Assembly: GCF_900162685.1 (NCBI RefSeq)
Contig: NZ_LT727828.1
Coordinates: forward strand, 1,977,214-2,041,213
Origin: Terribacillus halophilus
GTDB taxonomy: Bacteria > Bacillota > Bacilli > Bacillales > Amphibacillaceae
Direction: 5' to 3'
DNA: 64,000 nt
Each line of letters begins with the position of its first letter. Within the stretch, counting starts at the first letter, position 1. Below the pieces are notes generated by a model. The model was not told where the DNA came from. It saw only the letters and a list, made by a program, of their open reading frames with translations, and did not search any database. The position numbers and the translations under genes are program-made. Positions 28,368 to 37,993 of this stretch are shown here, one piece after another.

Positions 28368-30397
28368 GCGACATTCACCATCCCCACACTCTTGATCTCT
28401 GTTGTATTGTCCAATTCATTATACGAAAGTACTACTGCATGCGGCAGACTGCGGTCAAGCAGCTGTCTGATATACATCCGAATTGTCGGAGAACAGAGCA
28501 CGACAACCGTTTCCTCCTGCAAAGACAACCGTTCTGCCTGCTGCATGACAGATTGGACGATTTGTTGTTGTGAATCTGGATCGAGTGATAAATAGTTTCC
28601 GTGCTCTGTCTGCTGGATATGATCAGCAATCAGCTTCTCTACTGTTCCAGAAACAGTGATTACTTGTAACGGTTGATTGCCTTGTGCATATTGTTTCGTA
28701 ATTTGCGGTGCCAGTGCTTGGCGTGCATACTCTGCCAAAAGGTCGGTATCTGTCGTCATTCTGCCGAAATCAGCCAATGTTTCAAAGATTACTGGCAAGT
28801 TCCGGACGGACACATGTTCCCGCAGCAGTTTTGCCAGCACTTTCTGCACATCTCCGACAGAGAGCGGATCTGGTGTTACTTCTTCCGCTAAAATCGGATA
28901 CGATTCTTTCAAATGATCAATTAGCTGCTTCGTTTCCTGCCTTCCAAGCAATTCATGCGCTTGACGTTTTATCGTTTCGGTCAAATGCGTAGACACAACA
29001 GAAGGAGGATCAACTACTGTATAGCCAGACAGCTCGGCTTCATCTTTTATATCATCGCTAATCCATTTAGCTGGCAAGCCAAATGCTGGTTCCAGTGTAT
29101 CAATTCCTTCAAGTCCGTCATCTTCCACACCTGGACTCATCGCTAAATAATGATCCAGCAGCACTTCTCCTGCTGCTACTTCATTGCCTTTTATTTTCAA
29201 GCGGTATTCGTTCGGGCCTAACTGGATGTTGTCACGAATACGCACAACCGGTATAACGATACCCAGCTCAATCGCCAGCTGTTTACGAATCATAACAATT
29301 CGATCAAGCAAATCTCCACCTTGATTTGTATCAGCTAACGGAATGAGTGCATAACCAAATTCAAACTCAATTGGATCCATGCTAAGCAAACTGACAACAT
29401 TATCCGAGGATTTCATTGAAGCTTCTTCTTTCACTTCCTCTGTTTCTACTTCTACTGTTTCTTGCTGCTTTTGTAATCTCGATAAGAAGAATGCAATGCC
29501 TGCTAATACACCGGCAAGTGCTGTCGTCAAGAAGAAGTTAATTGGTGTTAACCCTAACAAGAAAATTGTTCCTGCAGCGATATATAGCATACTTGGAAAA
29601 CGGAATAGCTGCTTTGTCACATCACTTCCGAGGTTTCCTTCAGACGCTACACGGGTTACCACGATACCTGTTGCAGTTGAAATCAGAATAGCTGGTATTT
29701 GAGAAACCAAACCATCGCCGACTGTAAGACGCATGTATGTATCAATAGCTTCTTGGAAACCCATGTCCAGCTGGACCATACCAATGATGAGTCCAAAAAT
29801 GATATTCATTAACAGGATAATAATTCCAGCAATAGCGTCCCCCTTAACGAACTTGCTGGCACCATCCATCGCACCGTAGAAATCAGCTTCATGCTCGACT
29901 TTCTGGCGGCGTTCTTTCGCTTGCACATCGGAAATCATACCTGCATTCAAGTCAGCGTCAATACTCATCTGCTTACCGGGCATCGCATCTAGTGTAAAGC
30001 GAGCCGCTACTTCCGAAACACGCTCTGACCCTTTCGTGATGACAAGGAACTGAATAATAACTAAGATGACGAATACAACAAAACCAACAAGCGGGTTGCC
30101 TCCAGTTACAAAGCTGCCGAACGTATCTACTACCCCGCCGGCTTCCGCTTCTGAAAGAATCGATCTAGTCGTTGAAACATTCAACGCCAGCCTAAACAGC
30201 GTAAGCAACAGTATGAGAGAGGGGAAGATCGAGAATTGCAGCGGTTCCTCGGTATTCATCGACACCAAAATAACGATTAAAGCAAGTGTGATATTAATTA
30301 GGATTAGAAAGCTGAGCAGCCAGCCTGGCATTGGGACGATCAGCATCACGATCACTAATATTACCGCTATAAGTACTGACATATCCTTCATTTTCAT
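28364..30397 (-). CDS. flhA: Flagellar type III export gate protein FlhA
   Basis: Major export-gate component of the flagellar secretion system, with a membrane channel and a cytoplasmic ring that docks chaperones and FliI. The 677-aa protein has about eight hydrophobic helices in the first 320 residues and the family loop segment RFTLDAMPGKQMSIDADLNAGMI (FHIPEP signature, about residues 134-156). The soluble C-terminal domain starts near residue 345. Length is typical. Confidence 0.97.
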   Translation of the reverse strand: MKMKDMSVLIAVILVIVMLIVPMPGWLLSFLILINITLALIVILVSMNTEEPLQFSIFPSLILLLTLFRLALNVSTTRSILSEAEAGGVVDTFGSFVTGGNPLVGFVVFVILVIIQFLVITKGSERVSEVAARFTLDAMPGKQMSIDADLNAGMISDVQAKERRQKVEHEADFYGAMDGASKFVKGDAIAGIIILLMNIIFGLIIGMVQLDMGFQEAIDTYMRLTVGDGLVSQIPAILISTATGIVVTRVASEGNLGSDVTKQLFRFPSMLYIAAGTIFLLGLTPINFFLTTALAGVLAGIAFFLSRLQKQQETVEVETEEVKEEASMKSSDNVVSLLSMDPIEFEFGYALIPLADTNQGGDLLDRIVMIRKQLAIELGIVIPVVRIRDNIQLGPNEYRLKIKGNEVAAGEVLLDHYLAMSPGVEDDGLEGIDTLEPAFGLPAKWISDDIKDEAELSGYTVVDPPSVVSTHLTETIKRQAHELLGRQETKQLIDHLKESYPILAEEVTPDPLSVGDVQKVLAKLLREHVSVRNLPVIFETLADFGRMTTDTDLLAEYARQALAPQITKQYAQGNQPLQVITVSGTVEKLIADHIQQTEHGNYLSLDPDSQQQIVQSVMQQAERLSLQEETVVVLCSPTIRMYIRQLLDRSLPHAVVLSYNELDNTTEIKSVGMVNVA

Positions 30398-30415
30398 ATG
30401 GTTATTCCTCTTCTC

Positions 30416-31495
30416 TTACATTTTACGCTCCGTCCGGTAAACAAAGGCAAGCACCTCCGCTACCGTCTGGAAAAATTCTTCCTGTATCGGCTGGTTAAGC
30501 TCTACTTTACTGTACAGTCCGCGAGCAAGCGGCTTGTTCTCTACCATCGTAACGTTGTTCGCTTTCGCTATTTCTCTGATTTTGAATGCTACATGGTCCA
30601 TCCCTTTTGCTACGACAATCGGAGTATCTGACTTCGATTCGTCGTATCGAATAGCAATAGCGAAATGCGTCGGGTTGGTAATGACGACATCTGCTTTTGG
30701 AACTTCACTCATCATGCGCATCGCGGACATCTGCCGCTGCTTTTCTTTTATCTTGGAACGAATGAGCGGGTTTCCTTCCATGTTCTTATGTTCATCCTTG
30801 ATGTCTTGCTTGGACATCTTAATATTTTTCTCAAAGTCAAAGCGCTGGTAAACGTAATCAATCACAGCAATGAACAGCAGCACAACTGTTGCAGCAAATC
30901 CCATATACAAAGTAATTCTGCCAAAGAACTGTAATGCATTTTCTGCGGTTTTCGTGAACATTGTCATCACCGTGTCCATGTTCTGCCACAGAATAAAAAA
31001 TGTAACTGCTCCCACCATGCTGATCTTGAGCAACGACTTTACTAGCTCCACTAAAGCTCTCGCAGAAAAAATACGTTTAGCACCTTGAATCGGGTCCATT
31101 TTTTTTAAATCAAATTTTATAGCCTCTGGGCTGAAAAGGAAGCCAAACTGCGCAAAGTTGGAAACTACTCCTGCAATAATGGCAATACCCATAACTGGTC
31201 CTACAATTTTAGCTAGTGAGATGCTCATCTCTACCAGCAAGGTCTGCACAGTATTCGCAGTAATATCTTTTGTGAGATATTCATCAAATACATGGGTAAA
31301 GAGATAAAGAAACTGGTTCTTAAAATATCCGCCCATTAAAGCGAGCAAACCTAACGATAACAAAAGCAGAAAAGCCGTATTGATATCTTGACTCTTGGCT
31401 ACCTGCCCTTTTTTCCTTGTATCTTGTCGTTTCTTCGATGTCGCTTTTTCCGTTTTCTCACCAGCGAAAAACTGCAGGTCTAAACGGTACTTCAT
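30416..31495 (-). CDS. flhB: Flagellar export switch protein FlhB
   Basis: Export component whose C-terminal domain autocleaves to switch substrate class from hook to filament. The 359-aa protein has four membrane helices and the self-cleavage motif NPTH (Asn-Pro-Thr-His, about residues 267-270) in VVITNPTHFAIAIRYD. The FlhB_C tail resembles YlqH, encoded at 56.8 kb. It directly abuts fliR (stop codon followed at once by ATG). Confidence 0.97.
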   Translation of the reverse strand: MKYRLDLQFFAGEKTEKATSKKRQDTRKKGQVAKSQDINTAFLLLLSLGLLALMGGYFKNQFLYLFTHVFDEYLTKDITANTVQTLLVEMSISLAKIVGPVMGIAIIAGVVSNFAQFGFLFSPEAIKFDLKKMDPIQGAKRIFSARALVELVKSLLKISMVGAVTFFILWQNMDTVMTMFTKTAENALQFFGRITLYMGFAATVVLLFIAVIDYVYQRFDFEKNIKMSKQDIKDEHKNMEGNPLIRSKIKEKQRQMSAMRMMSEVPKADVVITNPTHFAIAIRYDESKSDTPIVVAKGMDHVAFKIREIAKANNVTMVENKPLARGLYSKVELNQPIQEEFFQTVAEVLAFVYRTERKM

Positions 31496-32275
31496 TTAAG
31501 CCCCTCCAAACAAGACCATCAAATCACGCATTGTGACTAACATATAGTCAAACAGCTGTCTCACAACGGTCATATAAACGCCTATTGATATGAAAAGCAA
31601 AACAAAAGCGACCAGTATCTTGATCGGCGGACCGACAACGAAAACATTCAGCTGCGGAACGGTTCTGGCTACAATACCAATAGCGACATCAACAAGAAAC
31701 AGACTGCCAACAATCGGAATACTCATTTGGAAGGCAATAAGAAACATCTGACCAAATGTATGAAGAACAAGATCTACAATATCCTGGCTGCCGAATGGTA
31801 CCATTTCATCCAACGGAATAAGCTGATAACTGTAGAAGATACCGTCGATTAAAAGCAAATGTCCGTTTATCGAAAGCAGGAATAAAGTAGCAATCGTATA
31901 TAAAAACTGTCCGGTCAAAGGGCTCTGAGCTCTTGTGACTGGATCAATGACGTTAGCAATGGCAAATCCCATTTGAAAATCGATTAATCCGCCTGCCACA
32001 TTGATTGCCTGCATAACGATGAAAGCAAGCAGCCCAATGGATAAGCCTACTAACGCTTCCTTGAAAAGCAGCAGGAAATATGTTGAATCAACCGGTATTG
32101 TCGGTCGGTCAATGGTAAAGAAAATAATCATGGCCAGAAAGAAGCTAAACCCTATCTTAAAAGTCGTCGGCACATTCTTGTACGAGAATAACGGGACTGT
32201 GACAAAGAACGCAATTAAGCGGACTAAAACCAATGCAAATGCTGGTACAACGGTGTAATCAATCTGAGATAGCAT
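31496..32275 (-). CDS. fliR: Flagellar export protein FliR
   Basis: Integral membrane component of the export gate core (FliPQR). The 259-aa protein contains about six hydrophobic segments, including FVTVPLFSYKNVPTTFKIG near the N-terminus and the GFAIANVIDPVTRAQSPLTGQFL family segment (about residues 102-124). It is encoded between fliQ and flhB, with 4 bp to fliQ. Confidence 0.96.
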   Translation of the reverse strand: MLSQIDYTVVPAFALVLVRLIAFFVTVPLFSYKNVPTTFKIGFSFFLAMIIFFTIDRPTIPVDSTYFLLLFKEALVGLSIGLLAFIVMQAINVAGGLIDFQMGFAIANVIDPVTRAQSPLTGQFLYTIATLFLLSINGHLLLIDGIFYSYQLIPLDEMVPFGSQDIVDLVLHTFGQMFLIAFQMSIPIVGSLFLVDVAIGIVARTVPQLNVFVVGPPIKILVAFVLLFISIGVYMTVVRQLFDYMLVTMRDLMVLFGGA

Positions 32276-32279
32276 CTAT

Positions 32280-32549
32280 TCAGCCCACAAACCGATCCAA
32301 ATTCTCTAGGATACCTGCTGTAAATTCAACCATCCTGGTCAGCATCCACGGTCCAAAAAATATAATCCCAACTAATACAGCAACAATCTTTGGAATGAAC
32401 GCGAGTGTTTGTTCCTGTATTTGTGTTGTCGCTTGGAATATGCTGACGATCAACCCCACTGCAAGTGCAAGAATTAGCAAAGGACCAGTAATAATAAGTA
32501 CTGTATAAATACCGCGTTCTGCGATTGATATGACAAATTCACTGCTCAT
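32280..32549 (-). CDS. fliQ: Flagellar export protein FliQ
   Basis: Small 89-aa export-gate protein with two membrane helices (about residues 15-40 and 53-77). The core LILALAVGLIVSIFQATTQIQEQTL is typical of FliQ. It lies between fliP and fliR as in all fla/che operons. Confidence 0.96.
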   Translation of the reverse strand: MSSEFVISIAERGIYTVLIITGPLLILALAVGLIVSIFQATTQIQEQTLAFIPKIVAVLVGIIFFGPWMLTRMVEFTAGILENLDRFVG

Positions 32550-32569
32550 AATGCGTACGCTCCTTCATT

Positions 32570-33235
32570 CTAAAACCCTCTCAACAGTGAGGAAGTCACC
32601 AGATACCAACCGTCTACCAAGACGAATAACAAAATTTTAAATGGTAATGAGATAATTACCGGCGGAAGCATCATCATCCCCATTGACATCAAGATGCTGG
32701 CTACTGCCATATCGATAACCAGGAATGGAATAAAAATCATGAATCCCATCTGAAAGGCGGTCTTCAATTCGCTGATAGCAAAAGCAGGTACCAGCGTCGT
32801 TAACGGAATATCATCGATAGATTCCGGTTTATCCATTCCGGCATAATTCATAAATAAAGATAAGTCCTTTTGTCTGGTTTCTTCCGCCATAAACGCTTTT
32901 ATTGGCCCGCTTGCCTCGGTATACGCCTCATCTAACGACATTTCATTATTCATTAAAGGAGAAATCGCTTGATCATTTATCTCGTTGAAAGTAGGTGCCA
33001 TAATAAAGAATGTCATAAATAGCGCAATCCCAATTAATACTTGTGTTGGCGGTGTTTGTTGGGTACCTAAGCTCATTCGAACAAAAGATAAAACGACAAT
33101 AATTCGGGTAAAGCAAGTCATCAAGATTAAAATCCCTGGCGCCAAGGAAAATACGGTCAACAGGAGCAGCAGCTTTACCGAGGTCGATACACTCCCGGGG
33201 TCGGTTCCAGAAAATACACTTATAAAATCATTCAT
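32570..33235 (-). CDS. fliP: Flagellar export protein FliP
   Basis: Core export-gate protein that nucleates FliPQR assembly. The 221-aa product shows the family signatures FTRIIVVLSFVRMSLGTQQTPPTQVLIGIALFMTF, in two halves (about residues 42-76), and PFLVIDMAVASILMSMGMMMLPPVIISLPFK near the C-terminus. A cleavable signal peptide, present in many FliP proteins, is not obvious here. The gene overlaps fliO by 8 bp. Confidence 0.96.
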   Translation of the reverse strand: MNDFISVFSGTDPGSVSTSVKLLLLLTVFSLAPGILILMTCFTRIIVVLSFVRMSLGTQQTPPTQVLIGIALFMTFFIMAPTFNEINDQAISPLMNNEMSLDEAYTEASGPIKAFMAEETRQKDLSLFMNYAGMDKPESIDDIPLTTLVPAFAISELKTAFQMGFMIFIPFLVIDMAVASILMSMGMMMLPPVIISLPFKILLFVLVDGWYLVTSSLLRGF

Positions 33236-33914
33236 CGTCTGCGCCCTTCCTCTGCTGCTGTTTCAATTTACTTCTTGATTGCTTCAATTTCCCTAACTCT
33301 TGCTTGAAAAGGGCTTGAAACCGATCTTGGGATTCATCCTTTTCTGTTGCTGTTACTTCCTTACCAGCAGCTTGCTGTTTTCTGCCTGGCAGCATGCTTG
33401 TCAGCAAAGTCGAAGCCTTCATTTCCTGTTGTTCATTCTCCGTTAGTTCCTGAATTGTTTGTTCATCGGTAATCTCGGTGAGTAAGTCTACATTGTCTCC
33501 CACACCGATCATATACACCTTCTCGCCAACTCTGACGATCTGTACTGATTTGTTGTTTCCTAAAGCAATCCCGCCTATATTCTCCATGGCGCGCACTTGC
33601 TGAAACAATCGATTGCGTTTGTTTAAAAACTTCAGTAGGACATAGATCAGTCCGAGCACAACCACTAAAGCCAATGCAAGCTTGACAAGATTCAGAAAGG
33701 TAGATGTACCTCCGGCTGCCGAATCAGCCGTATCTGTTGTTGGTGTATTTTCTTGTTGGTTACCGGCTTCATTCATGTCCTTGCAGGCATCCGTTTGCGC
33801 GGCATCTTCTTTTAAGCAATCTCCTACACTTGCCGCAGCCGAGACTGTGACTGGCGAAACGGCAACATGCAGCACTAGCAGAAGCACGCATGCCCAGACT
33901 GTTCTTTTTATCAT
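33228..33914 (-). CDS. fliO: Flagellar biosynthesis protein FliO (FliZ)
   Basis: Assembly helper for the FliP ring. The 228-aa protein has an N-terminal signal peptide (residues 1 to about 27), an extracytoplasmic segment of about 45 residues, one membrane helix (about 73-95, FLNLVKLALALVVVLGLIYVLLKFL) and a basic cytoplasmic tail. It contains the FliO core MENIGGIALGNNKSVQIVRVGEKVYMIGV. The outer segment carries two cysteines (GDCLKEDAAQTDACK), uncommon for exported Firmicute proteins. Confidence 0.92.
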   Translation of the reverse strand: MIKRTVWACVLLLVLHVAVSPVTVSAAASVGDCLKEDAAQTDACKDMNEAGNQQENTPTTDTADSAAGGTSTFLNLVKLALALVVVLGLIYVLLKFLNKRNRLFQQVRAMENIGGIALGNNKSVQIVRVGEKVYMIGVGDNVDLLTEITDEQTIQELTENEQQEMKASTLLTSMLPGRKQQAAGKEVTATEKDESQDRFQALFKQELGKLKQSRSKLKQQQRKGADDE

Positions 33915-33930
33915 TTCCTACTCACCTTTT

Positions 33931-34293
33931 TTAGCTTAAAGCTTTTGTAATTGCTTCTACAACACGATCTGCTTGGAATGGTTTAACGATGAAGTCCTTC
34001 GCTCCAGCTTGGATAGCGTCAATAACCATCGCCTGTTGTCCCATCGCTGAACACATAATAACTTTTGCATCAGGATATTGGCTTTTAATTTCTTTCATAG
34101 CCGCAATTCCGTCCATTTCCGGCATTGTAATATCCATTGTTACGAGATCTGGTGTTAATTCTTTGTATTTCTCTACCGCTTGCTGGCCATCTTGGGCTTC
34201 TCCTACAACCTCAAACCCGTTCTTTGTCAAAATGTCCTTAATCATCATGCGCATGAATGCCGCGTCGTCTACAATTAGAATTCTTTTCCCCAT
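33931..34293 (-). CDS. cheY: Chemotaxis response regulator CheY
   Basis: Phosphorylated by CheA; in Bacillus CheY-P binds the switch (FliM/FliY) and promotes running. The 120-aa receiver domain starts at the ATG at 34293. It has the acidic pocket D9/D10 (LIVDDAAFMR), phosphoacceptor D54 (VTMDITMPEMDG), CSAMG and KPF with the conserved Lys. It is placed between fliY and fliO, the B. subtilis order. Confidence 0.97.
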   Translation of the reverse strand: MGKRILIVDDAAFMRMMIKDILTKNGFEVVGEAQDGQQAVEKYKELTPDLVTMDITMPEMDGIAAMKEIKSQYPDAKVIMCSAMGQQAMVIDAIQAGAKDFIVKPFQADRVVEAITKALS

Positions 34294-34319
34294 ATTATCT
34301 CTTCCTCTCAATGGTCAAA

Positions 34320-35447
34320 TTAGTTGATTGATTTTAATCGATCTGTCTGGCTTAGGATGTCTGTTACACGTACACCGAAGTTTTCTTCAATTACGACAAC
34401 TTCTCCCTTAGCAATCAATTTATCATTAACATGAATATCTACTGGCTCGCCAGCAAGCTTGTCCAGCTCTACTACAGAACCAACAGAAAGCTCTAGGATA
34501 TCTTTAATGGTTCTTTTCGTACGGCCTAGCTCTACTGACACCTTTAATGGAATATCCATCAATAAGTCCAGATTGCGCGGCTGTTCTGCCGGCGGAGCAG
34601 CTGGTGTATCAAACGTTGTGAATGCTGCTTGCTGCACATTGGGAGCAGGCTGACTTGGTGCTGGCTGCTGCTGTACAGGTGCTGGCGCTGTTGGCGCACT
34701 TTGTTGTGCACTTGATGCTGGCTGTGTACTGCTTGCTGCCGGCGCCGGCTCTTCAGCAGCTGGAGCAGGAGGGTTAAGCAATTCATCTACCATATCTTTC
34801 GCAAACTCAGTTGAAAGCAGCTGCATAATAGAAGAATCTATTAAATCTCCAATCTTCAAGTCGAAAGAAACACTTACAACTTGATCATCATCTGGAAGCT
34901 TTTCAGTACCTGTCCCTTCAGAAAGATCCATTAGTGCTATGGAAGGCGGGGAGATATCCACTTTTTTACTGAATATTGTACTCATGCTAGTCGCAGCAGC
35001 ACCCATCATTTGGTTCATCGCTTCCTGCACGGCACTTTGGTGTATCTCATTGAATTCTTCAGCTGGAGCACTTCCGTCACCGCCAAGCATTAAATCAGCG
35101 ATAATGGCAGCATCACTTTGTTTGATGACAAAGAGATTTGCACCAGTAAATCCTTCCGTATAACTTACTTCAATGGCCACATTCGGCTGCGGGAACTCCT
35201 CATATAAACTTGATCTTTTAACCACAGCTGTCTTCGGTGTTGTGATCTCTACTTTCTGATTTAGTAAGGTAGAAAGCGTTGTTGCTGAACTGCCAAAAGA
35301 GATATTACCAATCTCCCCTAATGCATCCACTTCCATCGTTCCCAAGTCATCTCCAGGGAGGAGCTGCTCATCGCCTGTGGTAGTTGAAATATCGTCTGAA
35401 CCGTTTAATAACGCATCTATTTCTTCTTGGGATAACATATCACTCAT
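34320..35447 (-). CDS. fliY: Flagellar switch/CheY-P phosphatase FliY
   Basis: C-ring protein of Gram-positive bacteria that combines FliN with a CheC-type phosphatase. I choose the ATG at 35447, with a GGGGGGGAAG ribosome binding site and an 8-bp overlap with fliM, giving 375 aa. The N-terminal peptide MLSQEEIDALLNG binds CheY-P in homologues. Two ExxN motifs follow (EIGNISFGSS and EAMNQMMGAAATSM). A Pro/Ala/Gln-rich linker of about 65 residues precedes the C-terminal FliN domain (LDLLMDIPLKVSVELGRTKRT). Confidence 0.96.
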   Translation of the reverse strand: MSDMLSQEEIDALLNGSDDISTTTGDEQLLPGDDLGTMEVDALGEIGNISFGSSATTLSTLLNQKVEITTPKTAVVKRSSLYEEFPQPNVAIEVSYTEGFTGANLFVIKQSDAAIIADLMLGGDGSAPAEEFNEIHQSAVQEAMNQMMGAAATSMSTIFSKKVDISPPSIALMDLSEGTGTEKLPDDDQVVSVSFDLKIGDLIDSSIMQLLSTEFAKDMVDELLNPPAPAAEEPAPAASSTQPASSAQQSAPTAPAPVQQQPAPSQPAPNVQQAAFTTFDTPAAPPAEQPRNLDLLMDIPLKVSVELGRTKRTIKDILELSVGSVVELDKLAGEPVDIHVNDKLIAKGEVVVIEENFGVRVTDILSQTDRLKSIN

Positions 35448-36441
35448 TTTCTTCCCCCCCTGTATCAATCTCTTCCAAAATTTGAATAGCCATTCTATTT
35501 TTCTTTTTGCCTGGCTGCGCATTAAATTTCACTTGATTATCTACCTTAACTTGCAAAGGGGCGTCAATGGGCTGATTCAGCATCAACACATCCCCTTCCC
35601 GAAGATTAACTAATTCTTCTACATCAATCGACGTTTCTCCGAGTATCGCTTTCACATCGACTGAAGCTCTTTGAATTCCTGCAGAAAGATCACGCCATTC
35701 TGTCTCGTTTCCTTCTTTATTTGAAGGTGCTTGCATCCAGTAATGAATGGACAGCTTCGATACAATTGGTTCTAATATGACATGTGGGATACAAATATTA
35801 ATCATGCCGGTTGTTTCTCCAATTGTAGAATTCAACGTAACAACTACAACTGTTTCATTAGGTGAAACCATTTGCAGAAACTGCGGGTTAATCTCAAAGT
35901 CCTCAAGTATCGGATCTACATCTTCAAGCGATTGCCAGGCAACTTTCAAGTTTTCCATACTTGACTCAAATAACTGCGTCATTAATGTCGTTTCGATTTC
36001 AGTCAAGTTGTTTATCTTATTCACATTGCTTCCTTGCCCGCCAAGCGTTCGATCAAGCATTGCAAATGCAATGGTAGGATCATACTCAATGAGTATTTTC
36101 CCTTCAAGCGGTGACAAACTGTACGTGTTCAAGATAGTCATCGTCGGAATCGAGCGAATGAACTCTTCATAAGGCACTTGATCCACTGAAGCAACTGCTA
36201 TCTGGACAAACGTTCTTAGCCTGGCTGAATAATAAGTAGTCAGCATTCTGGCAAAGTTCTCATGTATTCTCGTCAGACTGCGAATCTGATCTTTAGAAAA
36301 ACGGAGTGCCCGCTTAAAATCGTACGTCTTCACTCGCTTGTTCTTCTCGTCTTGTTTCAGCTCGTCGGCATCCATCTCTCCGGAAGATATAGCGGATAAC
36401 AGTGCATCGATCTCATTCTGTGATAAGACCTCTTCTGCCAT
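35440..36441 (-). CDS. fliM: Flagellar motor switch protein FliM
   Basis: C-ring switch protein that binds CheY-P and sets rotation direction. The ATG at 36441 with GGAGG 8 nt upstream gives 333 aa. The CheY-binding peptide LSQNEIDALLSAIS is at the N-terminus; the middle CheC-like domain (about 45-230) and the C-terminal SpoA/FliN-like domain (about 250-325) follow. The N-terminal peptide is similar to that of FliY next door. Confidence 0.97.
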   Translation of the reverse strand: MAEEVLSQNEIDALLSAISSGEMDADELKQDEKNKRVKTYDFKRALRFSKDQIRSLTRIHENFARMLTTYYSARLRTFVQIAVASVDQVPYEEFIRSIPTMTILNTYSLSPLEGKILIEYDPTIAFAMLDRTLGGQGSNVNKINNLTEIETTLMTQLFESSMENLKVAWQSLEDVDPILEDFEINPQFLQMVSPNETVVVVTLNSTIGETTGMINICIPHVILEPIVSKLSIHYWMQAPSNKEGNETEWRDLSAGIQRASVDVKAILGETSIDVEELVNLREGDVLMLNQPIDAPLQVKVDNQVKFNAQPGKKKNRMAIQILEEIDTGGEENE

Positions 36442-36473
36442 GCACGTCACCTCCGTTCCTGCTTCTCACTGGT

Positions 36474-36893
36474 TTATTGTAGTACCTTGTTGATCGTATA
36501 CACATCATCGATCTTGCCTTCTTGCATTTCTTCATTCAGTTTTTTCTTCAGACTCTCTTCCAGCTCAGTTAAGCCTGATTCAATATCTTCTTTATTCATT
36601 GTCGTCAGTTCCTTGATAACGACATTTTTCAGCTGGAACTGTCTCGCAGTCACTTCTTCTTTGGCTTTCTCGCCATCTGTAATAACTTGGAACTGCAGAC
36701 GGACAATGCTGCCATCTTTTAGATTTGTTGTAATTTCGTCAGTTGTCACAGAATGTTCAGCAAGCTCCGTTGCAGATGGTTCCTTTGCTTCCGCCTCTGA
36801 AGTAGGGCTTATAAAGAAACTCCAAGCTGCATAGCCGCCCGCTCCTAAGATGATTACAACTGATAAAATGATAATAATTAGTTTAGCGTTCAT
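36474..36893 (-). CDS. fliL: Flagellar basal body-associated protein FliL
   Basis: Single-pass membrane protein that supports stator function. The 139-aa product has a helix near the N-terminus (about residues 4-27, [23 protein letters not shown]) and an extracellular domain with [22 protein letters not shown]. It overlaps swrD by 11 bp, forming the swrD-fliL-fliM order of Bacillaceae. Confidence 0.94.
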   Translation of the reverse strand: MNAKLIIIILSVVIILGAGGYAAWSFFISPTSEAEAKEPSATELAEHSVTTDEITTNLKDGSIVRLQFQVITDGEKAKEEVTARQFQLKNVVIKELTTMNKEDIESGLTELEESLKKKLNEEMQEGKIDDVYTINKVLQ

Positions 36894-37101
36894 TTTTCTC
36901 TTGCTTCTCCTTTACAACGACCAGACCGATAGTTTGGTAGAATTCGCGTATTTTTCTCGCAACCTCTATCTCAGGTTCCCGTACGATAATTTTCTTACTG
37001 GAAGTCAGTGTGATCGTCGTATCAGGAAACGACTGTATCTGCTCAATGAACAATGCATTTAACGTAAATGTCTCTCCGTTTAATCTAGTTAACAGAATCA
37101 T
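36883..37101 (-). CDS. swrD: Flagellar motor power protein SwrD (FlbD family)
   Basis: Small cytoplasmic FlbD-family protein; in B. subtilis SwrD raises motor torque for swarming. From the ATG at 37101 the product is 72 aa, [22 protein letters not shown] onward, with [16 protein letters not shown], both family hallmarks. This ATG has no close ribosome binding site: the GGAGGTG lies about 32 nt upstream, and a short hairpin lies between. A GTG 11 codons earlier overlaps that GGAGGTG and is unlikely to be used. Confidence 0.9.
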   Translation of the reverse strand: MILLTRLNGETFTLNALFIEQIQSFPDTTITLTSSKKIIVREPEIEVARKIREFYQTIGLVVVKEKQEKNER

Positions 37102-37141
37102 GTTATGAAAGGGAGTCTGGAAAACCCCCTTCACCTCCTTC

Positions 37142-37966
37142 TTAACGCTTCAAGTTAACAAGCTCTTCCAAAATTTGGTCAGAAGTTGTGATGATTCTTG
37201 TATTTGCCTGGAATCCACGCTGCGCAATGATCATGTTTGTAAATTCTTCAGATAGGTCAACATTGGACATTTCTAAAGCGCCGGATACTATTGTTGCTGT
37301 TCCATCTTCTCCCGGAACGGAGATACCTTCACCCAACAGACCTGCGTTTGGTGTGTTTCGATACGTGCTGTTACCGTTCTTTATCAAGCCATCTGGATTA
37401 GAGAATTTGGCCAAACCAATTGTACCCGCTTCTTCAAGTTCGCCATCCTCTGTATTGTAAGAAACTAATCCTTGAGAATTAATGCTTAAATTCGTTGCTC
37501 CTTCAGGAACTGTAATAGCATCACCAGCTGTATCTAGCAAGAATAAACCACTGCTGTTTACAAGTCTGTTTTCTCCATCCAGATAAAAGTTACCAGCTCT
37601 TGTGAATCCAATAGCTGCAGAATTCAAATCGGTATTACCTGTTGGTGATTCAGCAACAATAAACATTCCATCTCCCTCAAGTGCCAGGTCTAATGTTCTG
37701 TCTGTATTTTGACGATTCCCTTGGGTATGTACATTATCAATGGATCCTATCTTTGAGCCTAATCCTACTTGACTGGCATTTGTACCACCCGTTATCTCAG
37801 TTGGATCATTGGAAGATTTGATTTGCTGATTCATCATGTCCTGAAAAGTGATTCTGCTTTTCTTATAACCTGAGGTATTAACGTTTGCAATGTTGTTTCC
37901 AACAACATCAAGGTTTGTTTGGAAACCTTTCATACCAGAAATACCGGAATATAGTGAGCGTAACAT
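37142..37966 (-). CDS. flgE: Flagellar hook protein FlgE (FlgG-like length)
   Basis: Forms the hook, exported by the flagellar type III system. The 274-aa product begins [35 protein letters not shown], the rod/hook N-terminal motif. It ends with [37 protein letters not shown], the C-terminal heptad-repeat domain. The short central part means it can also be labelled FlgG. In B. subtilis the gene in this operon position encodes the hook protein, and the preceding flgD (hook cap) and fliK (hook length) support that here. Confidence 0.9.
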   Translation of the reverse strand: MLRSLYSGISGMKGFQTNLDVVGNNIANVNTSGYKKSRITFQDMMNQQIKSSNDPTEITGGTNASQVGLGSKIGSIDNVHTQGNRQNTDRTLDLALEGDGMFIVAESPTGNTDLNSAAIGFTRAGNFYLDGENRLVNSSGLFLLDTAGDAITVPEGATNLSINSQGLVSYNTEDGELEEAGTIGLAKFSNPDGLIKNGNSTYRNTPNAGLLGEGISVPGEDGTATIVSGALEMSNVDLSEEFTNMIIAQRGFQANTRIITTSDQILEELVNLKR

Positions 37967-37993
37967 TCATCATCATCCTTTTCTTTAATTGTT

